A stretch of 35,624 nt of DNA from Bradyrhizobium rifense (GTDB lineage: Bacteria > Pseudomonadota > Alphaproteobacteria > Rhizobiales > Xanthobacteraceae), in NCBI RefSeq assembly GCF_008123425.1, contig NZ_VSSS01000035.1, positions 1 to 35,624 of the forward strand, read 5' to 3'. The first letter of the stretch is position 1. Each line of letters begins with the position of its first letter. The notes beneath the pieces are model-generated. The model was not told where the DNA came from, searched no databases, and saw only the letters and a list, made by a program, of their open reading frames with translations. Position numbers and translations under genes: made by a program. Positions 7,971 through 16,500 of the stretch are shown piece after piece.

Positions 7971-9416
7971 ATGACGGACATCGCCGAGATCCCGGTCGAT
8001 GAGGAAGAACGTCCGCTGCCGCCGCCTCCGCGCCCCGTGCGGAGCGCGCTGACCGACGGGCCGATCCTGCGCACGCTGCTCGGACTTGCCTGGCCGAACG
8101 TGGTCGCGCTGTCCGCCGGCACCTGCGTGGTGATCGCGGAGACCTCCTATATCGGGCGTCTCGGCGTGGAAGCGCTGGCCGCGATGGCGCTGGTGTTTCC
8201 GACAGTGATCCTGACCATGACCATGTCGGGCGGCGCCATGGGCGGTGCCGTGGCGTCGGCCATCGCACGTGCGCTCGGCGCCGGCGATCGCGAACGCGCC
8301 GGAACGCTGGCCGCGCATGCGCTCCTGATCGGCATCACCTTCGGCCTCGTGTTCATGCTGGGCATGCTGATCTTCGGGCCTCAGGTGCTCACGATGCTGG
8401 GCGGCCGCGGCACTGTGCTGACGCATGCGATCGCCTACACGCAGGTGTTTTTCGGCGGCGCGGTGCTGCCCTGGCTGCTCAACACCATGGCGGGCGTGCT
8501 GCGCGGCACCGGCAACATGAAGCTGCCCTCGTTGTTGATGCTGAATTCCGCGGTCATGCAGGTCGTGCTTGGCGGCACGCTGGGCCTGGGGCTCGGGCCG
8601 GTGCCTCAGTTCGGCATGCGCGGTGTCGCGGCCGGCTCGCTGATCGCCTACTCCGTGAACATCTGCGTGATGGGCTGGTATCTGTTCTCCGGCCGCGCCC
8701 GTGTCGTGCCGAAATTGCGCGGGCTTCGCATTCAGTGGTCGATGTTCTTCGACATCCTGAAGGTCGGCGCGATCGCCTGCTTCTCGCCGTTGCAATCGGT
8801 GCTGACGATCTCGATCTTCACCCACATGCTGGCCAAATTCGGCACCGCGATCCTCGCCGGCTATGGCATCGGCGCGCGGCTCGAATTCCTGCTGACCTCG
8901 ATCGCATTCTCGTTCGGCATCGCGTCGGTGCCGATGATCGGCATGGCGGTTGGTGCCGGTCGCATCGGGCGTGCGCGGCGCATCGCCTGGATCGCAGGCG
9001 CGAGTGCCTTCGTCGCGGTCGGTGCGCCGGCCTGCCTCGTTGCGCTGTTCCCCGACCTCTGGGTCAACATTTTTACGGACAGCGCCACGGTGCGCGCGAC
9101 CAGCCATCAATATCTGTCAACGGTGGCGCCGTTCTACGCCTTCATCGGCCTCGCCTCGACGATGTACTTCTCGTCGCAAGGTGCGGCCAAGGTGATAGGC
9201 CCGGTGCTGGCGCAGACCGCGCGGCTGGTCTACATCGCGACCTGCGGCTGGTGGCTGTCGACGCACGATGCGACGGCGCAGAACTTCTTCTGGCTCGCCG
9301 CGAGCTCGATGGTCGTGCTCGGCCTGCTCTCGTGCTCCAGCGTGGTGCTGACCCGTTGGGGGCCGCGTGAGACGAAGCCGGCCGTGCGCCCGGTGCTTTC
9401 TGTTGCCGCTGATTAG
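7971..9416 (+). CDS. MATE-family multidrug/metabolite exporter
   Basis: A 481-residue inner-membrane protein with about twelve hydrophobic segments in two related halves, typical of MATE transporters (usually 450-480 residues), which use Na+ or H+ gradients to expel organic cations and other compounds. Recognisable stretches are LAWPNVVALSAGTCV in helix 1, GRLGVEALAAMAL, SGGAMGGAVASAIARALGAGD and VLRGTGNMK. A Pro-rich cytoplasmic leader precedes helix 1. The ATG at 7971 follows GGGAGAGGAC. Codons upstream (RFLREEIDWHIYALLRRKW) look protein-like in the same frame but have no ATG near the start of that stretch. The substrate cannot be predicted. The stop overlaps the convergent downstream gene by four bases. 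Confidence 0.92.
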   Translation: MTDIAEIPVDEEERPLPPPPRPVRSALTDGPILRTLLGLAWPNVVALSAGTCVVIAETSYIGRLGVEALAAMALVFPTVILTMTMSGGAMGGAVASAIARALGAGDRERAGTLAAHALLIGITFGLVFMLGMLIFGPQVLTMLGGRGTVLTHAIAYTQVFFGGAVLPWLLNTMAGVLRGTGNMKLPSLLMLNSAVMQVVLGGTLGLGLGPVPQFGMRGVAAGSLIAYSVNICVMGWYLFSGRARVVPKLRGLRIQWSMFFDILKVGAIACFSPLQSVLTISIFTHMLAKFGTAILAGYGIGARLEFLLTSIAFSFGIASVPMIGMAVGAGRIGRARRIAWIAGASAFVAVGAPACLVALFPDLWVNIFTDSATVRATSHQYLSTVAPFYAFIGLASTMYFSSQGAAKVIGPVLAQTARLVYIATCGWWLSTHDATAQNFFWLAASSMVVLGLLSCSSVVLTRWGPRETKPAVRPVLSVAAD

Positions 9417-9928
9417 CGATGCTTATGGCGGCGATGGCCTCCGCCGCCGACATTGGCGAGCCGCATCAATTGCGGGATCATCGCCATCATGTCGCCGCCA
9501 CCGGCGCCGCCCAGCATGCGCATGATATCGCCGCCGCCCATGCCGCCGATTCCCATTGGCATGGTGCCTCCGCCCATCGGCGCATAGCCGCCGTAATTGG
9601 GCGCGCCGTAGCCGCCGCCGAAATTGCCGCCGGTGACACCGCCAAGTCCGCCGCCCATTCCACCACCGCCCATCATGCCACCGAGCCCGCCGCCGCCATT
9701 TTCCATCATGCGGCTCATCATCGGGCCCATGGTCTGCATTATCATGGCGAAGCGGCGCTTGCCCATCTTCGCCTTCATCATCTCCAGCATCGGCGCCATC
9801 TGGGTCATCATGTCCTCGCCGCCGGCACCGCCGCCGCCGAGGAACTGCGCCTTCGCCGGCGTGCTCGCGACCGAAAACAGCAGCAGCACGGCGGCTGCCT
9901 GGCAGATCACCTTGTCCGCACCTCTCAT
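9413..9928 (-). CDS. Gly/Met-rich exported protein
   Basis: A 171-residue protein of unknown function. Residues 1-28 form a signal peptide ending AKAQ. The mature part opens with a Met-rich helix-like stretch (MMTQMAPMLEMMKAKMGKRR). It continues into a low-complexity Gly/Met region (GGMMGGGGMGGG, GGNFGGGYGAPNYGG, MPMGIGGMGGGD) and ends in a basic His-rich tail (GHRRHKHR). Met and His richness suggests metal binding, possibly copper, but this is speculative. GAGGAG lies just upstream of the ATG. It converges on the MATE gene and the two stop codons overlap (TTAG). Confidence 0.8.
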   Translation of the reverse strand: MRGADKVICQAAAVLLLFSVASTPAKAQFLGGGGAGGEDMMTQMAPMLEMMKAKMGKRRFAMIMQTMGPMMSRMMENGGGGLGGMMGGGGMGGGLGGVTGGNFGGGYGAPNYGGYAPMGGGTMPMGIGGMGGGDIMRMLGGAGGGDMMAMIPQLMRLANVGGGGHRRHKHR

Positions 9929-10041
9929 GGCATGCTCCTCGCGTGCGTGGCTTCGCCGGGAGAGCGAAGCCAACCGGGCGCACGCGGCCATGGTTACGGC
10001 GGAGGAGGGCGGCGTTCTGTGAGAAAGATCACGTAGCGGCA

Positions 10042-10086
10042 GCATGATCCGGAAAAGTGTGCAGCGGTTTTCCGAAAAGATCATGC
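10042..10086. repeat. Short inverted repeat (GCATGATC...GATCATGC)
   Basis: Outer arms GCATGATC (10042-10049) and GATCATGC (10079-10086) and inner arms CGGAAAA (10050-10056) and TTTTCCG (10069-10075) flank a GC-containing loop. The form matches small dispersed palindromes common between genes in rhizobia. It lies just downstream of the SRPBCC gene on the minus strand and could end its transcript. Confidence 0.75.
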
Positions 10087-10097
10087 TCAAATAAGAG

Positions 10098-10487
10098 CTA
10101 CGGAAACGCTTTGTGTATGGCGACCACAGCCTCCTTGGTCTGCCCCTGAACGTAAGCTGCAAGCTCGTTCGGCAGCATGTCGATGATCCAGACCAGGCGG
10201 CATTTCGCATCGCCCTCGGCGATCACCTGCACCGAGGCGCTGTAGTGCGTCAGCCGCTCGCTGTTGATCGCATAGACCAGCCGCTGCCGCGCGTCGTCGC
10301 AATCGACCAGCACCTCGCGTGCGACCGAGCCGTTGGCGAAGGTGACGATGCGGGCGTCGCCGTCGAGCTGGCAAGCGGTGACAAAGCCCGGCACCAGCCG
10401 CTGATGCAGCGCGCCGAAATCGCGCACTGCATCCCAGACGTCGTGGGCCGGGGCGGAGAGGGAGACATCGTTGTGGATAGAGGCCAT
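10098..10487 (-). CDS. SRPBCC (START/Bet v1-like) family protein
   Basis: A 129-residue protein with the typical opening of the SRPBCC/polyketide-cyclase-like fold: SIHNDVSLSAPAHDVWDAVRDFGALHQRLVPGFV. The central part (ARIVTFANGSVAREVLVD) and the long C-terminal helix (AAYVQGQTKEAVVAIHKAF) fit a hydrophobic ligand-binding cup. The ligand is unknown. The ATG at 10487 is the natural family start but no strong Shine-Dalgarno precedes it; an in-frame TTG at 10526 would add 13 residues. It lies downstream of the VOC gene, separated by a palindromic repeat. Confidence 0.85.
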   Translation of the reverse strand: MASIHNDVSLSAPAHDVWDAVRDFGALHQRLVPGFVTACQLDGDARIVTFANGSVAREVLVDCDDARQRLVYAINSERLTHYSASVQVIAEGDAKCRLVWIIDMLPNELAAYVQGQTKEAVVAIHKAFP

Positions 10488-10530
10488 GGAGGAAGTGTCC
10501 TTGATTTCATTGGGTGGTTGCCACAAGCAC

Positions 10531-10618
10531 CGTCATTGCGAGCGCAGCGAAGCAATCCAGAGATGTCTCCGCGGAGACAGTCTGGACTGCTTCGTCGCTG
10601 CGCTCCTCGCAATGACGG
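10531..10618. repeat. Palindromic repeat CGTCATTGCGAG, copy 1
   Basis: An 88-base imperfect palindrome begins CGTCATTGCGAGCGCAGCGAAGCAA and ends in its near complement (CTTCG..., GCAATGACGG). A related copy lies at 33642-33729 with the same arms and an altered loop. It sits between the SRPBCC and VOC genes. Confidence 0.85.
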
Positions 10619-10628
10619 AGGAGAGAGC

Positions 10629-10988
10629 TCACGCACAAACCGCCTCGACATTGTTGCCGTCCGGATCGATCAAAAATGCCGCATAATAGGTCGGGCTATA
10701 ATCCTTGCGCGGCCCGGCGCCGCCATTGTCATGGCCGCCGCTCTTCAGGCCCTCGCTGTGAAACGCCTTCACCGCGTCATGGTCCTTGGCGCGAAACGCA
10801 ATATGCGCGCCGTCGGCCTTGCGACCCTTGTTCAGATGCAGCCAGAGCGCCGGAGCGTCCTTCGGCCCGAAGCCGGCATAGCCGTCGCCGTTCGAACACA
10901 GGACGTAACCGAGCGGCGCCAGCGCCGCGGTGTAGAAACGCGTGGCGGCGTCGAGGTCGGCAACGCGCAGTCCGATATGGTCATACAT
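10629..10988 (-). CDS. VOC-superfamily (glyoxalase/dioxygenase-like) protein
   Basis: A 119-residue single-module VOC protein. It begins MYDHIGLRVADLDAATRFYTAALAPLGY, a classic first beta-alpha-beta unit with His at position 6. It ends FLIDPDGNNVEAVC, which supplies the usual terminal Glu metal ligand; an internal His lies in GAHIAFRA. Members include glyoxalase I, dioxygenases and resistance proteins; the substrate here is unknown. GGAG six bases before the ATG at 10988 favours this start over one four codons upstream. It follows the AraC gene by 56 bases and may share its transcript. Confidence 0.88.
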   Translation of the reverse strand: MYDHIGLRVADLDAATRFYTAALAPLGYVLCSNGDGYAGFGPKDAPALWLHLNKGRKADGAHIAFRAKDHDAVKAFHSEGLKSGGHDNGGAGPRKDYSPTYYAAFLIDPDGNNVEAVCA

Positions 10989-11044
10989 GGTCATCTCCAT
11001 TGCAAAGCGCGCCGCGAGGTGGCGCGCGCCGGAGAGGACCCTAG

Positions 11045-11884
11045 TCAGTTGAGGGCAAGCCGCTCTTGGAGAATCTTGCGCTTCCCCTTTGACGCCTGCC
11101 GGAACTTGGTTGGCGACACGCCGGCGGCGCGGTGGAAGGTACGGACGAAGTTGGAGAGGTCGCCGAAGCCGACGTCATAGGCGATGTCGGTCACCGCGAT
11201 GTCGTCGTCAGCAAGCAGGCGCGCCGCGTGCCGCAGCCGCGAGCGCACCAGATATTGATGCGGGGTGACGCCGAGCGCGTTGGAAAACAGCCGCAGGAAA
11301 TGGAACGGGCTCAAATCCGCCAGGCGTGCGGCCTGTTCAAGGTCGATCTCGGCATGCGAGTTGTCGTCGATCCACAGCGCGGCCTCGACAGCGCGGCGGC
11401 GGTCGCGCGCTGTCGGTGAGACCGGCTTGCGTGGCTTGCCCGAGACCACATCGACAAAGCGGCTCGCAAAAATCTGGCCGACCTCGTCGAGGCCGAGGTC
11501 GCTGTTGCCATCTGCTGCCGCTTGCGCGAGCTCGCCGAGCACCATCAGTTCGGGGAGCGGCGGCGTCGCGCCGACGCGCCAGAGCTCGCGGCGCCCGCCC
11601 AGCGCATCGACGAGATCCTCGCTGAAGAAGAACGACAGGCAGACGTCGCCGCTGACGTGCTCATGCGTGCAGGTGTATTCGTCGCCGGGCGCGCCGACCA
11701 GCAGCGAGCCCGCCACCAGCTCGAAGAACCCGGCGCGGCAATGGCAGCCGAAGCTCCCCGAGCGGACATAGGCGATGGAGTGACCCAGGCGGCATTCGGC
11801 AAACGGCTCGTCGCCTGGTCCCGCATCGCAGCGAAACTCGGAGACCGTTATCGCCTGTGACGTCAGCAGCCTGGTCGCATCCAT
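11045..11884 (-). CDS. AraC-family transcriptional regulator
   Basis: A 279-residue regulator. The N-terminal half (about 10-110) resembles a cupin-like sensing domain (GHSIAYVRSGSFGCHCRAGFFELVAGSLLVG). The C-terminal 100 residues are an AraC double helix-turn-helix: DLEQAARLADLSPFHFLRLFSNALGV is the first unit, and DIAYDVGFGDLSNFVRTFHRAAGVSP the second. AGGTGA precedes the ATG at 11884. Only nine bases separate it from the upstream methyltransferase gene, so they form an operon. It lacks the Cys-containing Ada N-domain, so it is not a split Ada in the strict sense. Its ligand is unknown. Confidence 0.93.
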   Translation of the reverse strand: MDATRLLTSQAITVSEFRCDAGPGDEPFAECRLGHSIAYVRSGSFGCHCRAGFFELVAGSLLVGAPGDEYTCTHEHVSGDVCLSFFFSEDLVDALGGRRELWRVGATPPLPELMVLGELAQAAADGNSDLGLDEVGQIFASRFVDVVSGKPRKPVSPTARDRRRAVEAALWIDDNSHAEIDLEQAARLADLSPFHFLRLFSNALGVTPHQYLVRSRLRHAARLLADDDIAVTDIAYDVGFGDLSNFVRTFHRAAGVSPTKFRQASKGKRKILQERLALN

Positions 11885-11893
11885 TTCACCTAT

Positions 11894-12487
11894 CTAGGTG
11901 GGGGACCGCGGCGGGGCAACGGGCAGCAGCACCTCGAACAGCGTCTTGCTGGCGATCGGATGGGCGCCTTCGAGCGCCAGCAGCCGCCGCTTGGAAATCA
12001 CCCCGCCGTAAGGCGAGATCCGGTCGGCGTAGCCGCCGGCCTCGATCACCCGGTGGCAAGGCACGATGATCATGTAGGGATTTTTGGAGATCGCCTGCGC
12101 CACCGAATGCGCAGCGCCGGACGCGCCCAGCGCCTTGGCGATCTGGTGATAGGTGCGCGTCTCCCCGCGCGGAATGGTGCAGGCGTATTCATAGACCCGC
12201 CGGTTGAAGGCGGGAACGTCGCTGGCGTCCAGGCTGACGTCGGAAAAGTCGGGCTCGCTGCCTTGCAGCAAGGTGACGATGCCCTCGATCGCAAGCTCGG
12301 TGTTGAGCGGCACCGCCTGCTCGCGCGCCTCGGGATGGACCTGGAAAATCCGGCGGCGGGTATCGATCTCCCGCGCCTCCGGCAATTGCACGGCCACCAC
12401 GCCGGAATTGCTCCAGACGATGCCGCAACGGCCGATGGCCGTGTCGAATATCGCGTAAGCACGCCCCACCATGCGCACGCCCCACAC
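11894..12487 (-). CDS. ogt: O6-alkylguanine-DNA alkyltransferase
   Basis: A 197-residue DNA repair protein that removes alkyl groups from O6-alkylguanine by suicidal transfer to its own cysteine. The C-terminal domain shows YACTIPRGETRTYHQIAKALG and IVPCHRVI, with acceptor Cys144. The N-terminal domain is the less conserved ribonuclease-like fold. GTG at 12487 is preceded by GAGGA at suitable spacing; an ATG five codons later (12472) is the alternative. It is the first gene of an apparent ogt-araC operon. Such a pairing resembles the two activities fused in Ada. Confidence 0.92.
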   Translation of the reverse strand: MWGVRMVGRAYAIFDTAIGRCGIVWSNSGVVAVQLPEAREIDTRRRIFQVHPEAREQAVPLNTELAIEGIVTLLQGSEPDFSDVSLDASDVPAFNRRVYEYACTIPRGETRTYHQIAKALGASGAAHSVAQAISKNPYMIIVPCHRVIEAGGYADRISPYGGVISKRRLLALEGAHPIASKTLFEVLLPVAPPRSPT

Positions 12488-12647
12488 GCTGTACGTTCCT
12501 CAACCCGGCAGCGATCATAACACCGCCACAATTCGGCGCACCTGGAATCTTACCGAGACGTTAACAACCGTCCGGCCTGACGCGCCAAAGCGCTTGGCGC
12601 CGGACACCGTCTCGGCTAATCAGGACGGGCGCGGGACACGCGCATAA

Positions 12648-12721
12648 GCGGGCGTAGTTCAATGGTAGAACGGCAGCTTCCCAAGCTGCATACGAGGGTT
12701 CGATTCCCTTCGCCCGCTCCA
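12648..12721 (+). tRNA. tRNA-Gly (anticodon CCC)
   Basis: A 74-base cloverleaf with the CCA end encoded. The acceptor stem is GCGGGCG with CGCCCGC. The D arm is GTTCAATGGTAGAAC. The anticodon stem GCAGC/GCTGC encloses the loop TTCCCAA. The T arm is GAGGGTTCGATTCCCTT. Discriminator T is followed by CCA. It would read GGG glycine codons. Confidence 0.96.
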
Positions 12722-12738
12722 ATTCCATGGGACAGCGA

Positions 12739-13182
12739 ATGGCCGACAACGACGAGAGCACGCGCTTGGTCGCCATTGCCTGTGATCACGGGGGCTTCGC
12801 CCTCAAGGAAGCCCTGAAAGTCGCGCTGCCCGATGTGACCTGGCTGGACCTCGGCACTGATCGCGCCGAGTCCGTCGACTATCCCGATTTCGCCAATAAG
12901 CTCGCCAATGCCATCAAAGGCGGCAAGGCGGCGCGCGGCATTCTGATCTGCGGGTCGGGCATCGGTATTTCGATCGCCGCCAACCGCCATGCGCACATCC
13001 GATGCGCGCTTGTGCACGATGTCACGTGCGCGCGGCTGTGCCGCCAGCACAACGATGCGAACGTTCTGGCGCTCGGCGGACGGATGATCGGCGAAGCGGT
13101 GGCGAAGGAATGCGTCGAAGCGTTCCTGAGCACGGTGTTCGAGGGCGGTCGCCATCAAAAGCGCATCGACAAGCTGGGATAG
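12739..13182 (+). CDS. rpiB: Ribose-5-phosphate isomerase B
   Basis: A 147-residue RpiB/LacA-family enzyme interconverting ribose-5-phosphate and ribulose-5-phosphate. Motifs include IACDHGGFALKE, DLGTD, VDYPDFA, GILICGSGIGISIAANR (the active-site cysteine loop), ALVHDVTCARLCRQHNDANVLALGGR and the C-terminal FEGGRHQKRI. GGGA six bases upstream favours the ATG at 12739; an in-frame ATG at 12727 would add four residues. It starts just after tRNA-Gly. In related rhizobia I recall glyA following rpiB; here a hydrolase remnant follows, suggesting local rearrangement. Confidence 0.94.
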   Translation: MADNDESTRLVAIACDHGGFALKEALKVALPDVTWLDLGTDRAESVDYPDFANKLANAIKGGKAARGILICGSGIGISIAANRHAHIRCALVHDVTCARLCRQHNDANVLALGGRMIGEAVAKECVEAFLSTVFEGGRHQKRIDKLG

Positions 13183-13191
13183 CGGCCGTCC

Positions 13192-13308
13192 TCAGTTCGG
13201 CAGGCTCCGCAAGAATTCGACGAGCGCCGCGTTCACCTCGGCCGGCCGCTCCTGCTGCGTCCAGTGTCCGCAGCCCGGCAGCATCTTGATCTCGCGCAGT
13301 TGCGGCCT
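13192..13308 (-). pseudogene. 3' remnant of an alpha/beta hydrolase gene
   Basis: On the minus strand this encodes only the C-terminal end of an alpha/beta hydrolase of the epoxide-hydrolase type: QLREIKMLPGCGHW, then TQQERPAEVNAALVEFLRSLPN and a stop at 13192-13194. The GCGHW His would be the catalytic-triad histidine. Upstream of about 13308 the similarity ends, with no start codon or other hydrolase blocks. The rest of the gene is absent, so this is a truncated relic. Confidence 0.78.
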
Positions 13309-13526
13309 CGCGCGTGCGCATCGTCGGTTCGGACCATACTGCAAGTGATGCACCATCATTCGCAGCTTCGCAGCAATGACGCATCGAGCGACATCAAGCG
13401 TTCGTCATCTGGGGGCACTAAACTTGCTTTGATGGTCAGCAGCGACTTATTGGCGCCGCGTTCTTGTTTCTGATCATCGAACAAAACATTCGGGTCCGGC
13501 CTGTTGCCGGGCAAACGGAGGCATTG
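13309..13526 (+). other. Non-coding stretch before the propeller gene
   Basis: About 218 bases with no supported gene. It holds the breakpoint of the hydrolase relic, a short TTCGCAGCTTCGCAGCAATGACG stretch reminiscent of the end of the CGTCATTGCGAG repeats, and presumably the promoter of the downstream gene. A CGGAGG ribosome-binding site lies at 13516-13521. I could not identify a convincing promoter. Confidence 0.5.
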
Positions 13527-16500
13527 ATGCCAAACTCAGCACCTGTTTTCACCGCCGACGGTGGTAGCGACGGTTCCGTCACGCGCGTGTCGACCAGCAC
13601 AACCGGGGCGCAGGCGGATGGCCAAAGTCACCAGCCCGTGTTCTCGCCCGACGGCACGAAAGTGGCGTTCGAATCCTATGCCGACAATCTGGTGCCCGGC
13701 GACACCAACGGTCTACCCGACGTCTTCGTGAAGGACCTGACGACTGGCGCGATCACGCTCGTCTCAACCAGTGCCAGCGGGGTGCAGGGGGATAGCTTAA
13801 GCTATCAGCCGGTTTTTTCGCCCGATGGTACCAAGCTGGCGTTCTCGTCTGCTTCCGACAATCTGGTGCCGGGCGATACCAATCAAGGTTACGACATCTT
13901 CGTGAAGGACCTGACCACCGGCGCCATCACGCGCGTGTCGACCAGTATCAGCGGGGCGCAGGCGGACGGCTTCCAGAGCACCAACCCGATATTCTCGCCT
14001 GACGGCACGAAGGTTGCGTTCTATTCCGATGCCGACAATCTCGTGTCGGGCGATACCGACCATGTGCGCGACATCTTCGTGAAGGACTTGACCACTGGCG
14101 CGATAACGCTCGTGGGAGCCAGTCCGTATAACGGAGGAGACGGCAGCGGCGGGGATCAGAATGGCTTTACCTTCGCCCCCTCGTTCTCGCCCGATGGCAC
14201 CAAAATCGTATTCGGGTCCACCACAGGAGGTGGCGCCATCAGCAATATCTACATGAAGGATCTTGCCACCGGGGTCACCACGCTGGTGTCGGACAGCGCC
14301 AGCGGCGTTCACGGGAATGGCGGCAGCTACGACCCGGTGTTCTCGCCTGATGGCACCAAGGTGGCGTTCTATACCTTCGCCGATAACCTCGTGCCGGGGA
14401 GTTCCAATATCGGAATCGGCAACATTGTCGTTAAAGATCTGACCACAGGCGTGATCACGTTGGTATCGGCCAGTGCCGACGGAACCCCGCAGGACAACGG
14501 CGAAGCCCAGAAACCCGTGTTCTCGCCTGATGGCACCAAGATTGCGTTCTATTCCTTCGCCGACAATCTGGTGCCGGGTGCCAATGGCTTCGATATCTAT
14601 GTGAAGGACCTGACCACCGGCGCCGTCACGGTTGTCTCGACCAACGCGAGCGGGACACGGGCAAACGGCAACAGCCAGCTTCCCGGCTTCTCGGCTGATG
14701 GCACCAAGTTGGTATTCGAGTCTTCAGCCAGCAACCTGGTGCCGGGCGATTCTAACGGTACTTCCGATATCTTTGTAAAAGATCTTGGTCAGCTATCCGT
14801 CACGGAAGCGAAGCTGACGGACAATGGCGCCGCCCATGTTTCGACATCGGGGGCGGTGTTTTTTACCGACGCGGACAAGACCGACACTCACACGATCTCG
14901 GTGGCATCGCAAAGCGGCGATCTCGGCACACTCACGGCCACCATCGACGATGCCGATGGCAAGGTGACGTGGAGCTATGATGTCTCTCACGCCAACATCG
15001 CTCCGCTCGCGGCCGGACAGACCCATACCGACACCTTCACCTTGACCCTCGACGACGGCCACGGCGGTTCCGCGACGCAGAACATCACCGTGACGCTGAC
15101 AGGAATCGATGATGCACCCGTGATCGGCTCGGGTCCGACGGCAAGCTTCGCGGAGAATGGCACCGGCGTCGCCTACCACGTCGCGGCGACCGACGTGGAC
15201 AGCCCCGCGCTGACCTATTCGCTGTCCGGCACTGACGCGGCTCTGTTCGACGTGTCGGCGAAGGGCGATGTGACGTTCAAGTCTGCGCCCGACTTCGAAG
15301 CGCCGAAAGACGCAAACCACGACAATGTCTATGACGTCACCGTAGCTGTCAGCGACGGGGAGAAAATCACCACAAAGAACGTCGCGATCACGGTCACTGA
15401 CGTGAATGACACCGCTTCCGGCGGCGTTCTGATTGTCACCGGCTCGACCGGCTTCACATCGATCGATCGGGCAACGATCAGTATCGGCGTGACCGGGAAC
15501 CTGCATGAGACCGGCAGCACCGGTGTCGTTAGCAACAGCCTGATCAGTGATCTCGGATCACTGAACGAAACCCAGGCGACGCTCGCGCTCGCGAACGATA
15601 TGATCTTCGGCGGTTCCCTCGGTGTGATCGTCGCCAATGGTGGTGCCATCACCTTCGACAATGTGCATCTCGACGGGATTTCGCTCGACGCGACATCCGG
15701 CGGGCTGATCGGATCCGTTGCAGGCAGCACCAACACCTTCAACAACGTGACACTCAATGCTGGTACCGTGTTTGACGACAGTGCCGGAAGCGTTCTGAAC
15801 GTCAGCGGCTTGCTGAACAACGGCGGCAAGATCGAGCTCTTCAATGCCACCAAAACTGTCCTGACCGGCGACGTCGTCGTCATCGGCAACGGCGAGATCA
15901 AGCTCGACCCGGGCTCCCTGGTTCTGAACAGCGGTGCGCATCACACGCTCGACCTTGAGGGCGGCACGATCGATGGCGCCGGCACGATCGGAAGCGGCGA
16001 CCACAGCCTCACTTTGAATATCGGCTTCGCCGGCACGCTCGATGCGAACGGGTCCCAACCGCTTGAGGTGAACACCGGCAATTCCGTCACCAACAACGGC
16101 CTGATCGAAGCCACGCACGCCTCGCTCAATTTCGACGACGCCGTTTTCAACGGATTTGCAACGATCGCCGCCGATCAGGGCGGCGCGATCGACTTCAGGA
16201 ACGGCCTGACAAATGGCGGCGGCCTCGTCGATGTCCGCGCCGGCAGTGAGGTGGATGTCTCAGGCAACCTCGTCAACAACGGCACTGTCCTGGATGGCGG
16301 CGTGCTCAAGGTCGATCATTTGAGCGGAACTGGAACTGTCTACGTCAACAACGCGACGTTGGCGGTCACGGGTAATCTCAGCAACAACGTCGTTCTGGCC
16401 GGTACAGATTCATTTGTCTTCGGGCCCGGTGCCAAGCAGACATCGGGTGTCATCGCAAACTATATGCCAGGCTCAACGCTGGTCCTGGATGGCTTCGACA

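Noticed and set aside
7953..9110. 385-codon minus-strand frame opposite the MATE gene
   Set aside because: Highly biased His/Arg/Asp composition and no start signal; shadow of the transporter.
13527..14790. CRISPR-like or tandem DNA repeat array
   Set aside because: The repeated units are protein-coding propeller blades of variable spacing, not short direct repeats with unique spacers.
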